Shown here: positions 34,282 to 49,300 of the stretch, in pieces
Numbering within the stretch: position 1 is the first letter of the stretch
Layout of the letters: each line of letters starts with the position of its first letter
From: Chalara sp. BL73
Taxonomy: Eukaryota; Ascomycota; Leotiomycetes; Helotiales
DNA: 64,000 nt
Direction of reading: 5' to 3'
NCBI GenBank assembly: GCA_918026815.1
Contig: CAKJVC010000192.1
Coordinates: 124,001 to 188,000 of the forward strand
Notes under the pieces: model-generated
What the model was told of the DNA's origin: nothing
Seen by the model: the letters and a program-made list of their open reading frames with translations, nothing else
The model's database searches: none
Made by a program: the position numbers and the translations under genes

Positions 34282-34591
34282 GGAAAGGCGCATATGAAAT
34301 AGCATGATGGTAAAGATCGTCTTTTTGTTAGCTAGGAGTAGCGACATACCAAGAATGAAATATAAGCATTGAAAGGGCTCAAGGTTACATTTGCCTAAGC
34401 GAGACCGCCCCTTATGCATCATGCTGCCCAGAGTAAGCACCGTACTGGAACGGTCCAATTGTACACATGGTAATGAAATCAAAGTCGATCTCTTTAATGT
34501 CACGCAAGGTCTATACACCATTGCGTGGTATCATCAATTTTTCTTTTTCTATTTTTACATGGGCCTAATTTTTGCCTTTCATTATTTCCGT
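34282..34591. other. Convergent 3' spacer, fbp1 and NUP192
   Basis: Short spacer between two converging genes; it must hold both 3' ends. No gene is seen. Confidence 0.6.
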
Positions 34592-37500
34592 CTAAGTGAA
34601 CATCTTCACCTTAGGTCGTTTCTGATTCGTATCTTCCAGCTGTTAAGTCGGTGATCAGCCCTCTATCGCCAAATTAAGGTCCTAGGAAATGTGTAGAACT
34701 TACATCTAGAAATCCAGTCACAGACATCAACAGCATATATGCATCCGCCAACTCATATATCTCCCCTTCGACCACATCAGCTCCTGTCCCAATGCCAGCA
34801 CTCTTCTTGAGAACAGCCATGATCGACAGTTTGTTCTCTGTCAGGAAGCGGCGACCGATATCGATCGTTTGCTGGTTCTGTGCGCCACGGCTGAGGACGG
34901 CCGCGCAGATGACGCGCATTATTGCGGCAAGGAGACGGTAATGCTTATTGATTGCATCAAGGACGTCGATATCTGAACTCGTTAGTACATTAACAGGTTG
35001 GGGTAAGAGGAAAGTCGTACCAACGCCGAGATCGGGATCCATGGAAAACAGACCAGATGCTTGCACGGAGTGGAAGAGTCCTGCATTCAGCACGGTAGCG
35101 GCACCGAAGCGCGTTTGCGAGACTTGAAGAAGAAGAGAGAGTTTGGCATGGCAGTAGGATAGCTGCAGATTGACATCTGTGGATGTTAGCGTGATATTAA
35201 GCCGAAGGTTTTTGGGTTGCAAACCTTCTCGCGCAGTTGATCTGAGATCGTCTGCAAGAAATTGGATAGACTCGACTAGGATGGTGATGAAGTTCAGTCG
35301 TATCAGAGCTTCGACTATGTATTTCGAGTCTTCGGCTTCTGCCATTTTGACTAAAGCGCTGAGAAGGAGTAAGGCGGATATTCGGCACATCGGCTCACCA
35401 GAATGTGCGTCATCGCACACAAGATCGATGAAGCGCTCTCCAGCAGCTTTGAGGGTGTGGATACTGTGGCGTCGTCTAGCTTTCGAGATGCCAGTAATAT
35501 CTGACATACCCGTTAGGTAACGGTAGCTGATGCTGTAGAAAACCTCCTTCAGATCTGGCTGATTTCCCAGTGGACCAATTGCTCTCAGAGAAACCTGAAA
35601 AAGATGGAATAGTTTGTCGCTGACCAGATCCCCAATATCACCCTGCTTGAAAGAATCGGAATTGAAATCTATGCTGAAAATGAGGGTTCTAGCAAGCTGG
35701 CTAAGCTCTGTGGTCTCATCGATGTTGTCAACTCTGTTTTCTAAACTTGGGAGGATGGCCTGCAATATCTGCAACATAGCCTGGATCTTCTGTGGCCCAT
35801 GAAGGTCGGTGGTCTTGACCATGACGAGCATTAATTGAGACCACGATCGAAGCAGCTGTAGCCGCGAGGCAGCGTAGACTTTAATCTCATTGTCAATGGC
35901 ATAGAATGCATATATGGCATCTATGTCTTCACTAATCTTGGGGATATCTTCCAGTAAACCTCTCTTCACAACTTCTGCTCGTCGAAGTAAGAGGACTTGC
36001 TTCAATTTTTCTAAGTTGTAGGTATACCCGGAATCGCCTTTGTTTTCTAAGCAAATTGAAAGATCGAGGCCTGCAACCCATGCAGGTGAGGGAACTGCCG
36101 CATCGTAAGAGAAGTCTAGTTCAATAAAATCGAATAGATCGTAGACGCTAGAATGCAAAACTTGCGATCCATCTTCTTCAGTAGAGCCGAATAGAGTATT
36201 GAAGAGTCTGGCCTTCCTCGATGGTAGATTTATCTGAGCGATATGACGAAGCTCAGCAGACACATACTGGAAAGTTTTCGCGCGCTGACCTAGGAAATGA
36301 GATATACATGCGTTCGCTGAGGGCATAAATAGTTGCAGATCGCCAGCCAATCTCCCATCAAACAGTGTTTCGTTTGTGATTGGGATCTGCTTCCCAAACA
36401 AGGAGATAGCGGCTTCAACATCTCGCATTTCATCCAACACAACTGCAGATGATAGTGGCGAGTGCCAAAGTTGTTGCAATACTTGCAATGCCTTATGTTT
36501 AATAGTAACAAGATGACTTGACACTGTGTTGATCTCCTCTCCAACTGGACAGGTCACTGCAATCTCCAAAATGTAATGGAAAAGGGACAATCTCTGACTA
36601 AAGGAGCTTTCGGGATCAACATCTATAATGCTGCCCCTACAGCTAAATCCAAGGAGGAGATGTGCTATAGTCGGTTGGCCAGGAGAAGCTTTCAGGCAGG
36701 CAGCAAGAAAATCGAGAATACTGAGCTGTATCACATACGCTGAATCATGAATTCCTTTGTTTATGTCGATAGGCTTCTTCATTTCATGCAGCAACGACTT
36801 TGCAATCGTATCTGAGGCATTGTTGACCTCAAGTGCTGCGATCGCTTTGTTCTGATTAGCAATTCTACCCATACCCGTCACAGTGGCAGATGCAAGCTTT
36901 GTGGATGAGGAAAGCTTCCGCAGCAGTTTGAGCGACGCTATAACAAGCTCTGGCTGTCCAGCACCGCAGTAAAGCCCTAGATCTGCAATGATAGAGAGAT
37001 GACTCAAAATTCCATCCTCGAACGAAGCGAAAGCAGAGTTGGAGATGACTTGTCGCTGATGAGGCTTCTCTAATCGGACAAGGGGACGTATGATATCTAG
37101 GTATGTAGCCTGGAGGTCCATAATTGTCGTAACAGCGTGGATACCACGTAAAATGACCTGAATAATCGGCGAATCTTGGCTGGCATTTCCCACAACTGCA
37201 GCATCATGGTGAATGGCAGCGAAAAGAGCATCCATCACCTTTTCATTAAATAGCCATTCCATAACACGCGCAAAAGGATGTAGAAGGACATAATTTTTAA
37301 GATCTGAGGCACGTATAGCTACGTCCACAGCAATGCTTGTGCGATTTCCAAAAATTACTAGGTCTTCATTGAACGTATCTAGAGCAGTAGAAATGAAATC
37401 CAGACAGCTAAGTTGCAGAAGCCTCAGGTGTTTGGGATCGGTAATTTCTGTAGTTTGCAATGCGAATACGTGACCGAGGGCGAAGTCGACATACGGCTCA

Positions 37501-39831
37501 ATACCTGGCATACGACTTGACGCGCCAAGATTTTCTGGAAAAGGCAAGCCATCATAGAGTTGTGTCTGGATTTCCTCTGCATACGGAGAGATCAAGGCGC
37601 AAAGCAGTTGTACGAATGCATTGGGCTCCTCAAAGCCATTGCCCAGACTTCGGAGGATACGATCTATCGAGGCGGCAGAAACCTGGATTGGAACAGTTGG
37701 TTTACCCATATTCGAACCTGGGGAGTATCCACCAGAAACCCAAATGTCCAAGGCACTCCATACGTACTCTCCAGCCTCTTTGTTCTTATCACTCAACAGG
37801 GAGCGCAGAGTCGTGAAAGCACATCCCTTGAGACGATGAGCAATAGAACTGCTTGCCAATTGGAAGAGCATTTCTGATAAGTGAAAAGTTGGGTGTGTGG
37901 TTATGAATGCCCTTGCCTTTGCGCTCGCGCCACAGAGACGAGCAATGACCCGCAGATAGCACTCTAGCATAAGTAGAGACTCTGGCTCCAGCTCTACGTG
38001 ATCATTACTGGGCCCTCCTAATCCAAAAGCTTGAGGGATTGCGGGGCGACCCTGAAGATTCTTGGAGAAAAAGATGAGTTCCTTAAAGATGTGGTTCCAA
38101 GTCAATGAGTGACGCCGCATTTGATAACCAGATTGAGGGCCATCATCTAGAAGGAATTCATGCGCTTTATCCGCGCACTCTTCTGTTTCCGAGATTGTTT
38201 GCAACATTTCGCAGAAAGCACTGACAAGGGGCGTCGATGCTCGCCGACAAACCCAATGCATAAAGCCTATTAAGACACCGTCTTGCACATCCCAGAAACT
38301 TTCAAAGGCTGCCTTCGGGCGGCCTTCAAATGTAAAAGATATAACACCGAGGAATCTTTCTACTTCAATATCATGGTTGAGCGTAGTACTGCCCTGCCGC
38401 TGCTCATCTTCGTCGACACGCAGCTTGCGCAAGACATTCGGCATATTCGTGATGAAGTTATCAATAAATCTTTCGACTTGCTGCATTAGAATCTCTTGGA
38501 ACCCATCAGAGAACGAAGTATCAGTGGAACGATGTATTGAAGGTGCCTTCTGTTGTAACCAAAGGCGTAAACCATTTCGAGCCGGATCCTCCCATTCCTG
38601 TGATTTTATGTCTGCAGCTAGAGCAATCATAAAATCAAAGGCGCCATCTTTGAGAGCATCTGTAAACTGCCGTTGGCGCTGATTACTCTCCTCTTTCAAC
38701 TGATTTGCAGGCATCGATCCTTCGTTATCATCCACATACCAGCTACTATACTCCGCAAGCCACCATGCCCGAAAAGCGGCATGCACATAAACCAATTTCC
38801 ATGGTTTTTGGCTCGTGTTCGCGAATAGCTTTTGATTCAGACTCCTCGCATCCTCTAATCCTATGGGGCCACCAAGGCCGCCAAAATGTGCTATATATGC
38901 GAATACTGCTGGTAAAGAGTGCACTTTGAATTGTCAGTGACAGAATAGATTATAGATTCGGATTTTAGGCTACCTACGTAGAAGTTCATCATATATCTCC
39001 ATTTCTCTTAGTGTCTCAAGCATCAACTCGAAATCAGATTGGACGGAGTCCTTCTTTGAGAGGTAGTATAATATGACTCCAAGCGATTCGTGCTGCTTCA
39101 AGAGGCTAACCCGTTGATAAGTAATCCTCTCTAACTCTTGAATGCCTGTCTCCGATGTGTCCTTGAAAACCTCAACGCTTGCCCTTTCAGATAGGTTCTG
39201 AAGCCACGTTCGAATGTCTTTCATATTAGAAAGACATCTTCGAATGAAGCGGGATTCATCCCTAGTATCTTGGGCCTTGGTTACCTCTGAAATGAACGCA
39301 TCAAGCCAATCCTTATCAAAACTGTCTTGACCATCTTCGTTTTCATCCCAGAATATTTCCAAGGTTAAGCGCAGGCAATCCAGAACCTCTTGTCGTCGCT
39401 GATGAAAACGGACAATAGCGCAGGTTTGTGTCGGCTGACCAGAGGTGTTGGCTTCATTCTGCACTTCGACACAGAGATCGGCTGCCTCAAGCTCATCGAG
39501 CTTGAGGACATTGGCTACGCCCTCTATAACTTCCTTAAACTCATTGTTGATTTGATACCTGGTGTCGCCTAGATCAATGTGTACTGTGTGCATTTATATG
39601 TCAGCGTAATCATGTCTTCCTATGTATATAATTAGATGTACCTTTAGCCCTCAATTCATTTCGGCTCTTCTCACTGCAAGTCTTCTTATCTAGCAGGGCT
39701 TGAAAAGCCTGCGCATGTGCTTCCAGCTGTGATCCAAGCCTCTCTATATTTGATAATCTTGATTCGGACAAAGCAAGTAGATCTGCGTGGAGCTCCTGGA
39801 GGCTCTCTAGGCTATGGCTGTCGTCTGCCAT
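34592..39831 (-). CDS. NUP192: Nucleoporin Nup192 (Nup205 family)
   Basis: Four exons, 39642-39831, 38978-39583, 34704-38923 and 34592-34639, summing to 5,064 bases (1,687 aa), near the usual size of fungal Nup192. Exon 1 gives the helical LQELHADLLALSESRL start and exon 2 KDWLDAFISEVTKAQDTRDE. Exon 3 carries LPAVFAYIAHFGGLGGPIGL and KPWKLVYVHAAFRAWWLAEYS, hallmarks of the Nup192/Nup205 N-terminal domain, followed by long alpha-solenoid repeats. The last intron (GTAAGT donor) adds a basic end, KRPKVKMFT; without it the open frame would end in an unrelated tail. Intron 2 was placed with a GTAGGT donor and an AAAG acceptor to keep the frame. The protein is a scaffold of the inner ring of the nuclear pore complex. 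It is head to head with Tel1. Confidence 0.93.
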
Positions 39832-40316
39832 TGTTCAGCTCTGTGCGCCAAACAGCGCAAGAGCTTTGTGCTACAAGAGAAGCACCCGCGCAAATTCTAG
39901 AGCTTGCAGATGACATGCATGCGGACATATAGCTGTGGCCCTAAGCAAGTGGGTGCTGTGAGGCTTCAAGTCTGCACTGGAAGCTGGTAGTATGCAAAAG
40001 TTGTATTTGGGACAAGGTGAGGCTAGCGTGCTTTTTTTCGCGACGGGATTGTTGACGCGGCTGACACTTTTCTGGGGTAAGGCTGTAGCATACCTTCACC
40101 ACCACAACCTCATTTGCAAGTATTCATAGAGTATTCCTTCTTCCCGGTCATAAAATTATGGGGAGATAAGACTGGGTGATATCCTTGATTTATTATATTC
40201 AACTCTTCTGCCTCCATTTCTACGATCTGTTCAGCCTTTCATCCCCGAATTCCATGTACATCACCAGCAATGCACATCTCCTACTGTTATTTCCAATCTA
40301 GTAGGCAGGAATCGCC
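39832..40316. promoter_or_regulatory. Bidirectional promoter region, NUP192 and TEL1
   Basis: A 485-base spacer between divergent start codons of two large essential or conserved genes. No coding frame is supported. Core elements could not be placed with certainty. Confidence 0.5.
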
Positions 40317-43300
40317 ATGAGTAGTGAGCGGGATAGTGGGCAGATACGCCTAGATTATGTTCTACGTAAGTAGGGATACAACCTTCGCAGCGGATAGTAC
40401 TGAAATATGCCTAGAAAATCTCAAGGCGGATTCGGCGAGGGACAGACTGAAGCATCTTAAAGGTATGTGACAGCTAAAGATCTAGATATGCTCCATGGCC
40501 TTGCTGATTCCTGCCAATGCAGACCTAAAGGCCATCTTCGACAAGACAAATAGGGCAGAAAACTTGTAAGTATCACGAGGGCCGGAACTGCTGTTACTAG
40601 CTAACCACTATTTCAGAAATTCACTCACTGACAAAGCATATCACAAAATATACGAAGTTGCGTTTAAAATTGTACTTGAGGAGAAGGCCAACGTTATCAA
40701 TGGAAAGAAAACCACATTGGCAAAGGCACAGACTCGTCTGGAGACCTGTGGAGATGCTGTCCGGCTAGCTATCAAAGCCGGCGCCTCAAAGTTGAAGGCC
40801 AAAACTGTTGAAGCTGTCTTGGACCACATCATTCAAACACTTCCTCAGGCCGATGGAGAGTACTTCACGGAACTTGCCCCCTACTATTTTAAGGCTTTGA
40901 ACTCTCTGTGTGAGCACAAACCAAATATGGAACGTTTGAAGGCACCGAAGTGGGCTGAAGTCGTTGAGTTTTGTGTAGATGGCATCAATCATTATATGGA
41001 TGGTATGGAAGCAGAGCCTTCAGGTTTAACTCGAAGCTTCTCTGCTTTGGGAACCAGCTCTATGTCAGGATCTTTGGCGAAGTCTAGTCTTGGCAATGGA
41101 CATTCGCAGAGCAAATCTCGTTCAATTTCCAGGCAGAACGTGGACGAACTCTTGAGTGCGTTATTCGCTCTGGTTTCTGCTCCCAATGTTTCTCTTCTTG
41201 AAACAGCCGAAGAAGTTGCGACTTGTGCTCTTCGCTTTCTAGCGTCACAGATTTCTGCAGTAAGTAGCTCGCATCAGTTGGCATTCTCGATTATAAATGC
41301 TGTACTTTTTTCCTGCCGTGAAGATCGCAGTTCTCTTCTGCAGGCCATCGCACGGGACTCTATCCCCATTATTTCTCGTTTCTGGCAGGGACGAATCACA
41401 GCACATGATCAGATGCTAAACTCCGTACGGGATGAAGCCCTTGTGCTCATATTCACAGTACACCTTCACCTGGAGCGTAGCCTTCTCGATCAGACAACGC
41501 CTGACCTAGCAGCACAAGTACTTTCGTTTCTAGAGGTATTGAGATTAGAGTACTCCAAACGATCAAGTCGAGATCAGCTGCAGCTTAATGACCTGAACAT
41601 AATAGAACCTGGCGGCGATATTCTTGATATAGTGCCCTTTAGGTTAAATAATATTTGCCTCCGGTCGACGGAGAACCGAGCTGAAAGCAATTGGGCCAAT
41701 CTTCGAGTAATAGGCCTCCTCGAGCGGCTTATTAGCCAAGATAGTGAACAAAAGAAGCTTGCTGCTGATGAATATAGCAAGGGCGAGGCCGGGAAGCATC
41801 CAAGAAAGCGTCAGAGAACGTCCCGACATTCTGACCGACTAATTGATCCTCTCAAATCTGAGGACTCAAATGTGCGACTCGCTGGGCTGCAGATCTTGCC
41901 ATTTGTTTTGCAGGAGTGCCAGCTACCAGCAGAAGCGCTGAACGATCTACTCGAATATCTTGGCATTTGTGCATCGGATAAAAAAGGGCATATTGCGTCT
42001 TGGGCTTTGATATCTATTGCGAGGTAAGAAAGATGCATTCCGCTTAATCACTGCTAATTTTCTTATTGCAGCTGCGCGTACCAGAAAGAAGCTGCGAAAA
42101 CTGGTACACCCTGGATCCATTTCTGGCACGCCGGTCTCAAAACGCTAAATTCCCAACCGTCCTGTCGCGCTGCTGCAGCATTGCTACACTCAATTTCTGC
42201 TGCCGAGCTAGTGCAATACCAGGAAATTGGCGAAGACATCAAGTCTATCATTGAGGAGGCTGATATAAGTGGACCTGTGGTTCTATGCGATTCATCCATC
42301 TCTTTCATGATGCATATCTTACACGCTAGAATGGCCGATGTCCCAGGCGCAAGCGTTGCCGCCTGTCATCACGTCCTTCGCTGGATGTTCGCGCACTGGA
42401 ATCCAGGTAAATATCAATGCCTAAAGAAAGGGAATCTACTAACTTTGTGTAGCTGAGACATCATCCACGTTTGCACCTGATATACAACCATATCATCTCA
42501 TAGATTTACTTCGAATGTGTCTTCGCCTGCCTAGGACGCAAACACACTTAAGTGCCTCCGTTATATGTGGACCCGTCGCGCAAGCCTGGCAGTATCATTT
42601 GAATGCCCAAGAAAATGTTCGCTATTTGTTACTTTTAGATGAAAGACAAAACCCCACCACCTTGGTATCTTGCGCTTCATGCCCCAAAGTTGTATCTGTG
42701 AAAGATCCCTCCTCTGAATCAGACACCAGTCACTTTCAAGCTACTAGAAAGCTTATCTTAGAACATCTTACGCCCAAAGTTAGCGATGTACTGATAAGCT
42801 GGACGGGTCATGCCCCTATTGCCCCATCCGCGGACACCTTTCAACGCCTTGTCTATTCTTGCATAACTATGTTGCTCATGGTGTCTTATTTTTCCGAGTC
42901 AAACTTGCATCAATTGGAAACTGTTGAAGCTGGGCTCGAAAATCTGACTGTTGACATTATCCAGTTTCTTGGAAACTCGAACTCGAGTGATCCTAAGGCT
43001 ACGCAAGCGTTTATCGAAATACTGCTTTCCACAATTCAATGCTATCTGCCGCCGTGCGAGTCAACCGGATTTTCTGGATTGTTCACAACCACCCCCATTC
43101 TTTTGCGATTCTTGGTTAGAATCGCGAAACTACTTGATAGCTTAAATTCAGTCTTTGGCCATGACATGATGGACATTGATGATGACGACGAGGAAGACCG
43201 TTCCACACAAAGAAGTCAAATTGGTGCTGAACAATCTGCGTATTTGCCTCGGCGATTCTTGCCACTTGCATTAAGCGCCATTTCATCTAGTAATATCACC

Positions 43301-46300
43301 AAGGCGCGTTTACTCCTGCTTCTAACGATGAGCAATGAAGCGCAAGCCTCCAATGTCGTACCATCAACCTTCATCGATCGCTTGCTTCAATTTACAGATG
43401 ACCAATTGCTGTCTTCTGGACCTTTCTTGATAGAACTTGTGCATTCAGATCTGGTTTTAAATGGCGATGATGCTGCGCGCTTGATTAGTCACATTGGCGG
43501 ATTTCTGACCTCAAGAGAGTGGGATTGTGAGGCATCACATTGTCTCATCCTCGACATGCTTATTGGCTTGGGATCCCTCTGGGCGCAGGCGGATGAATCA
43601 ACATTATCTGACAGAGGAATCGACCTCTACCAGTGGTTCATTAGTGTAGCCCTCGTGAACAAGATTGTCTCGCCTGATGTAGAAAAACGAATAGCGAAGT
43701 TGTTGTTACTACTTCTTCGTATCGATCCAAATGAAGATGTTTCGCCCAAAGACATCTCTCATCGAACAAGTCTCATCAGCCTCCTCGATAACGGTAACGC
43801 ATCTGTAAAGTTTTACATTGGCGCCCAGCTACCAAGTTTCTTCGAACTCTATATTACAAATACACATGATAATGTTTTTGTAGACATATTGCAACACCTC
43901 CCGTCGGACCCAGGTTGGATTGAGGGGATTGCTTTCCGCCTCTTTGTTTTAGCGAAGATTGCCTCAAAGTGGCCACATCTTCTACGCCGTTGCATCTACC
44001 ATATCTTTGAAGTCCCGCCAAGGATTCCAGAGTCAACTAGGCATGCCACGAGGTGCCTTAAAAATGTTTCTTCGGAGTTGAAAATTGATGGGCCGCAAGA
44101 GTTACTTGCGTTATTTGCTCCACAGATCCTATTTACATATCTTGAAAGCGATAGCATACGAGAAATTCCATTTCAAATCTTTGGCTATTCAACTTTGACA
44201 GATATGCTAGTCAGCACCCAACAAGTGGCAGTGGGACTTATGATCATGCGTGGTCAATATGAAGCTTTTGAGGATTTCACGGAGTTGGTTGGAGCCAAGG
44301 AGATGGACCTTCTTGAATCTTGCTTTACAACGATAATGGGATATACCATCGCAAATACTATAAGCAAGAAGCCGGACAAGAACAAGAAGACTATTACTGG
44401 TGAGGCATGGGTCAAAAATCGCCTTGGCAGTGACTTGTTCTTCGAGTACCTCAACCTTCACTTTGTAGATATCGTTGCCCTTCTATTTAATACCATAGAT
44501 CATGGCGAGGTGGAGAAATATTTCATGGCGAAAAAAGACTTGGTATATGCTGGGCAAATCATGAGGGAGATCAGATCTCTAAATACATCCAACTCAGAAT
44601 TGCCTCCAAATCAGCAGCCAGCATTCAAACCTAAATATCTAACCGACTGGATCCATCATCTATGTAGTCGGACACAATACTTGCAGGAATCTCTCTATAC
44701 TCCAGCCATTGTTACCTCTGTTGCCAGAACGCTTCTAAACACTATTCACCCGGCGCTCGGACCTTTGCACAGCTGTTCCGTGTTGAGGAAATTGCGAGTC
44801 TTGATAGCATTATCTGGCGATCAAGCAATCCGAGGATACCCATTGGAGATGCTACTTCACTCGATTAGCGCATTTGTCGCAGATCCCTGCTGCGCTGCTG
44901 ATGCTTTTGGAATTATTCAATATCTCTTGACCAATGGCTCAGCTCACCTCTCAAAGGTACCTAAGTTTATGGCAGGAGTCACACTATCTATCCAAGGCCG
45001 ACTAAGAAGTTTCCTAAACCTGCGACAGTCAAGTACCACGCAAGATACACAGTATAGAGAAACAAAACCTAAAGCCCAGGCTTTCCACACGTGGATGACT
45101 AATTTCGCGACGAACTATGAATCTCCCTTGTTGAAAGATGTAGATCAAGCGAAGTTTCGGCTATTGGTAAAGTCTGCCGGCGAGATCGGAGCGTTTGGAA
45201 GTGCTGAAGCCGGAACGCCCGAGAGTGAATTGCTTCTTCAACTTCTTGAAGATGAGCAAAATGACCAAAATCTCCTTAGTGAGCCCTCACGAGCGCAAGC
45301 ACTTGCTATGCTCTGCTCGGATTTCAATATCCCACTCTCTTTTCGGAGAGACATTCTTGGGGAGGACGATATTGCCATCGCTCATGCCGCTGTTGTTTGG
45401 AAATCCTGCAAAAGTACTTGTGTAAGCAAAGAGTATCTTACGTGGGCGGGCAGTGTGCTCGGAAGAGCTTTTGCAGCGTCTGGCTATCTTCATAAGGAGC
45501 TTTTGCAGGAATCTACCTTATCACAGGTACATGAGCTATGGCCCTCCGAAAAGTCAGTTGAAAATCAATCTAGAGCATGTGTGTTGAGCTTGTTACGCGC
45601 ATTGACATCGGACTCGGACCAAAGGACTGTAGGGTTGGCTGAAGCTGCTTTGCGTGTTATATACACTACAGCAGACGAGTCCGAAAAGGAGTTGTGTCAT
45701 CGGGCTCTTTCAGGCTCCCTTGCGAAAGCCTCTGACTGGGAGTTCTACCAGATTCCTCCTTCCGAAGCAATTAAAAGGGGCCGTGATCTTGATGTTGGCG
45801 ACCCTTTTGCGGCAGACGCAATTGTAAAACCGTCCTGGCTTCCGGATTTGACAATGGTTTTAGCAAGATTTGTCCCTGATGATCCCATTCTCGGCGCTCT
45901 CATGCCAATTCTGCAACATGTCCAAGGCTTTGCTGAACGTGCGTTCCCATTCATCATTCATCTTGTCCTTGCGACACCCTCTCAAGGCCAACATCTTGCC
46001 AAGAAGAAGCTCTCAAATTCATTCATAAACTGGTTTAGCAATAGTAAGACCATTGACAAATTCAAGTTGAAGATGCTTATAAACTCTGTTTTATATCTAC
46101 GCACACAATCCAATTCACACGAAAAGCCTAACGTGGACAGATTACAATGGCTTGACATCGATTATATCAAGGCTGCCCTAGCAGCTACTCATTGTGGAAT
46201 GTACAAAACAGCCTTACTCTTTGCTGAAGAGTCCTCATCTAGAACAACTCCAATGAAGTCATCTCGTCGCTCTTCAGCCATCGGACAAATTTCAGCAGAC

Positions 46301-49300
46301 CTTCCAATCCAATTACTGCTTACCATCTTTCAGAATATTGATGACCCAGACCTCTACTACGGAGTTCAGCAAAACGCAAGCCTGGGCACTATCTTGGCCC
46401 GTTTGGAGTACGAGAAAGACGGCCCCAAGAGTTTGGCATTCCGAGGTGCTCAGTATGATAGCCATTTCAGACACAGAGACAAGCAGACCTCAAATGACGT
46501 GGAGAGCCTTGTTAAGGCCCTCGATGTTCTTAGCCTTAGTGGAATATCCCATTCTCTCTTGCAGTCCCAGCAGACAGTGGGTATGAGTAGCGCATCACTC
46601 AACTCTATGTTTCGTACCGCTCGGAAACTCGAGCAATGGGATATACCAGTTCCGAGTAATTGCAATAACAACTCAGTCACAATATACAAAGCATTTCAAG
46701 CAGTTCACAACACAACCAGTAGGGATTCCAGTGTGTATGCTATCCACGAAGGGCTTAACTGTACTATGTCTACTCTTCTCCGAGAGGAGTTGAGTGCCAA
46801 TGCGCTTCGGGATTCCCTGCAGACACTTGCCGTCTTGGTTGAGTTAGACGAGGTTACAAGTACCCGTTCATCGCTTGAGTTTGAAAGCATGCTCTCACGA
46901 TTCAAAAGCCGTTCCAGCTGGATGAGAATAGGAAGGTTAGTAGCGCTTCCTGTATGGTTGACTACCTACTGAATGTTGTAGGTTCGATGATATCAGCGAA
47001 ATATTGTCATGCAGAGGGACAACACTTAGTACTTTGAGCCAGAACGTTCGATTGCAGAACACGATTGGCCTTGTTCCTATGGATGCTAGATTGGTACAAG
47101 TGCAGACAGCATTGCTGGCATCTGATCTAAATAGATCCCACAATGCTTTGCAAGAATCACTGTCTCTTGCGACATCTTTAATGGACCTAATTCCCCCATG
47201 CCAGGATCTGGGACTGAATCTCGAAGTTGCCATTCATCTCGAAGCTGCAAACGCTCTGTGGGATCAGGGCGAGATGGCTTCCTCAATTGGGATGTTGCAA
47301 AATTTGGAACAAGATGCACTTTCAAAGAAACAAACAATTGCAGTTGGCCGATCGGACTTGCTTTCAAGAATTGGCTCCCAAGTTTCTGTGGCAAGGCTAG
47401 AAAAACCGGACAAGATTCTCGAGAATTACTTGAAGCCAGCATTGAAAGAGTTGAGAGGCCGCTCTGAAGGTAACGAAGCTGGTGAAGTGTTCCACCAATT
47501 TGCAGTGTTTTGTGATCAGCAACTTCAGGACCCCGATGGCCTAGAAGATCTAGAAAGACTGAGAAAACTAAAGCAAAACAAGAGCGATGATGTGGCATAT
47601 CTCGAAACTATGTATAAAAGCGCGTCAACCTCTAAGGAGAAGGAAAGAATTTACAATCAGCTGAAAAAGAACAGAACTTGGCTTAAGATTGACAACGACG
47701 AGTTTGAGCGCCTCGTTGCCAGCCGAGATGAATTCTTGCGTCAATGCCTAGAAAACTATCTTTTGGCCCTAAAAGCATCTGATGACCACGACAGAAATGC
47801 TCTTCGGTTTACTGCGCTGTGGCTGGAGCATTCTGAAGGTGATATAACAAACGAGACAGTTTCAAAACACTTAGACGATGTACCTAGCCGTAAGCTTGCG
47901 CCGCTTATGAATCAATTATCTTCACGACTTCAACGTTCAAAGACCCAATTTCAAGCTCTCCTTTTTAGGTTGGTCCTGCGCATTTGTATCGACCATCCGT
48001 ACTCTGGTATGTACCAGATCTACGCAACTGCCCACAGTCGACCGAACCAGAAGGATGAAACCGCCATCTTGAGACATGCCGCTGCCAATAAGATTTCCCA
48101 AGAACTTCAAAACGGAACAGCAGCGAAAATATGGGCTTCGATTCTTGCAACAAATAAAGCATTCTGTGTCCTTGCGTCCGAAAAGGACGAGAGCAGATAC
48201 AAATCCGGACGAAAAATCTCCTTCAAGGACTCCCAAGCCGCAACCCGTCTTCTGGGGATTGTGGCCAGACACCCCATTCCTCCGCCGACACTACATATCA
48301 AACCGGCAGCCGATCTTAATTACTCCAACCTACCTTTAATGCATAGATATGAGCCAGTGATGTCCATCGCGGGCGGTGTCAGCTGTCCCAAAATAATCAC
48401 GGCACTTGGCAGTGATGGTGTGCGGTACAAACAATTGGTATATATCATGCCTTCAGTTTTTAACAGTGCTAATGAACTCAGGTCAAGGGAAGTAATGATG
48501 ATCTCCGCCAAGATGCAATCATGGAACAAGTTTTCGAGCAAGTGAGCGAGCTTCTGAAGACTGACCGATCAACCAGACAACGAGATCTGAGCATCAGAAC
48601 GTATAAAGTACTGCCCCTGACGTCAACAGCGGGTATAATTGAGTTCGTTCCGGACACAATTCCTCTACACGAATATCTCATACCTGCGCATGAAAGATAC
48701 TATCCGAAAGATATCAAAGGAACCCAATGTCGGAAGGAGGTCTTCGATGTACAAAACAAAGGTGTTGTAGAGAGGGTTCGAGTCTTCCGCAGCGTCTGCG
48801 ACAGATTCCACCCTGTAATGCGACACTTTTTCACAGAAAGATTCAGCGATCCCGATGAATGGTTCATAAAGAGACTAGCATACACAAGAAGCACTGCAGC
48901 TATTTCGATTCTTGGACATGTCTTGGGCCTAGGTGATAGACATGGCCATAACATTCTCTTAGATGCAAAGAGCGGAGAGGTGGTCCACATTGACCTAGGT
49001 ATGGCCTTCGAAATGGGTCGTATTCTTCCTGTCCCGGAAACGGTGCCTTTCCGGCTAACACGAGACGTTGTTGATGGAATGGGTATCACAAAGACAGAGG
49101 GCGTTTTCCGCAGATGTTGTGAATTCACATTGGAGGCCTTACGCAAGGAATCACATAGTATCATGACAATTCTCGACGTTCTTCGTTATGATCCACTGTA
49201 TAACTGGTCAATATCTCCTCTGCGATTGGCCAAATTGCAAGAGGGACAGAGTGCGGTCCCCGAATCAGAAGCGGTTGCAGTACCTCAGCGCAAGGAAAAA

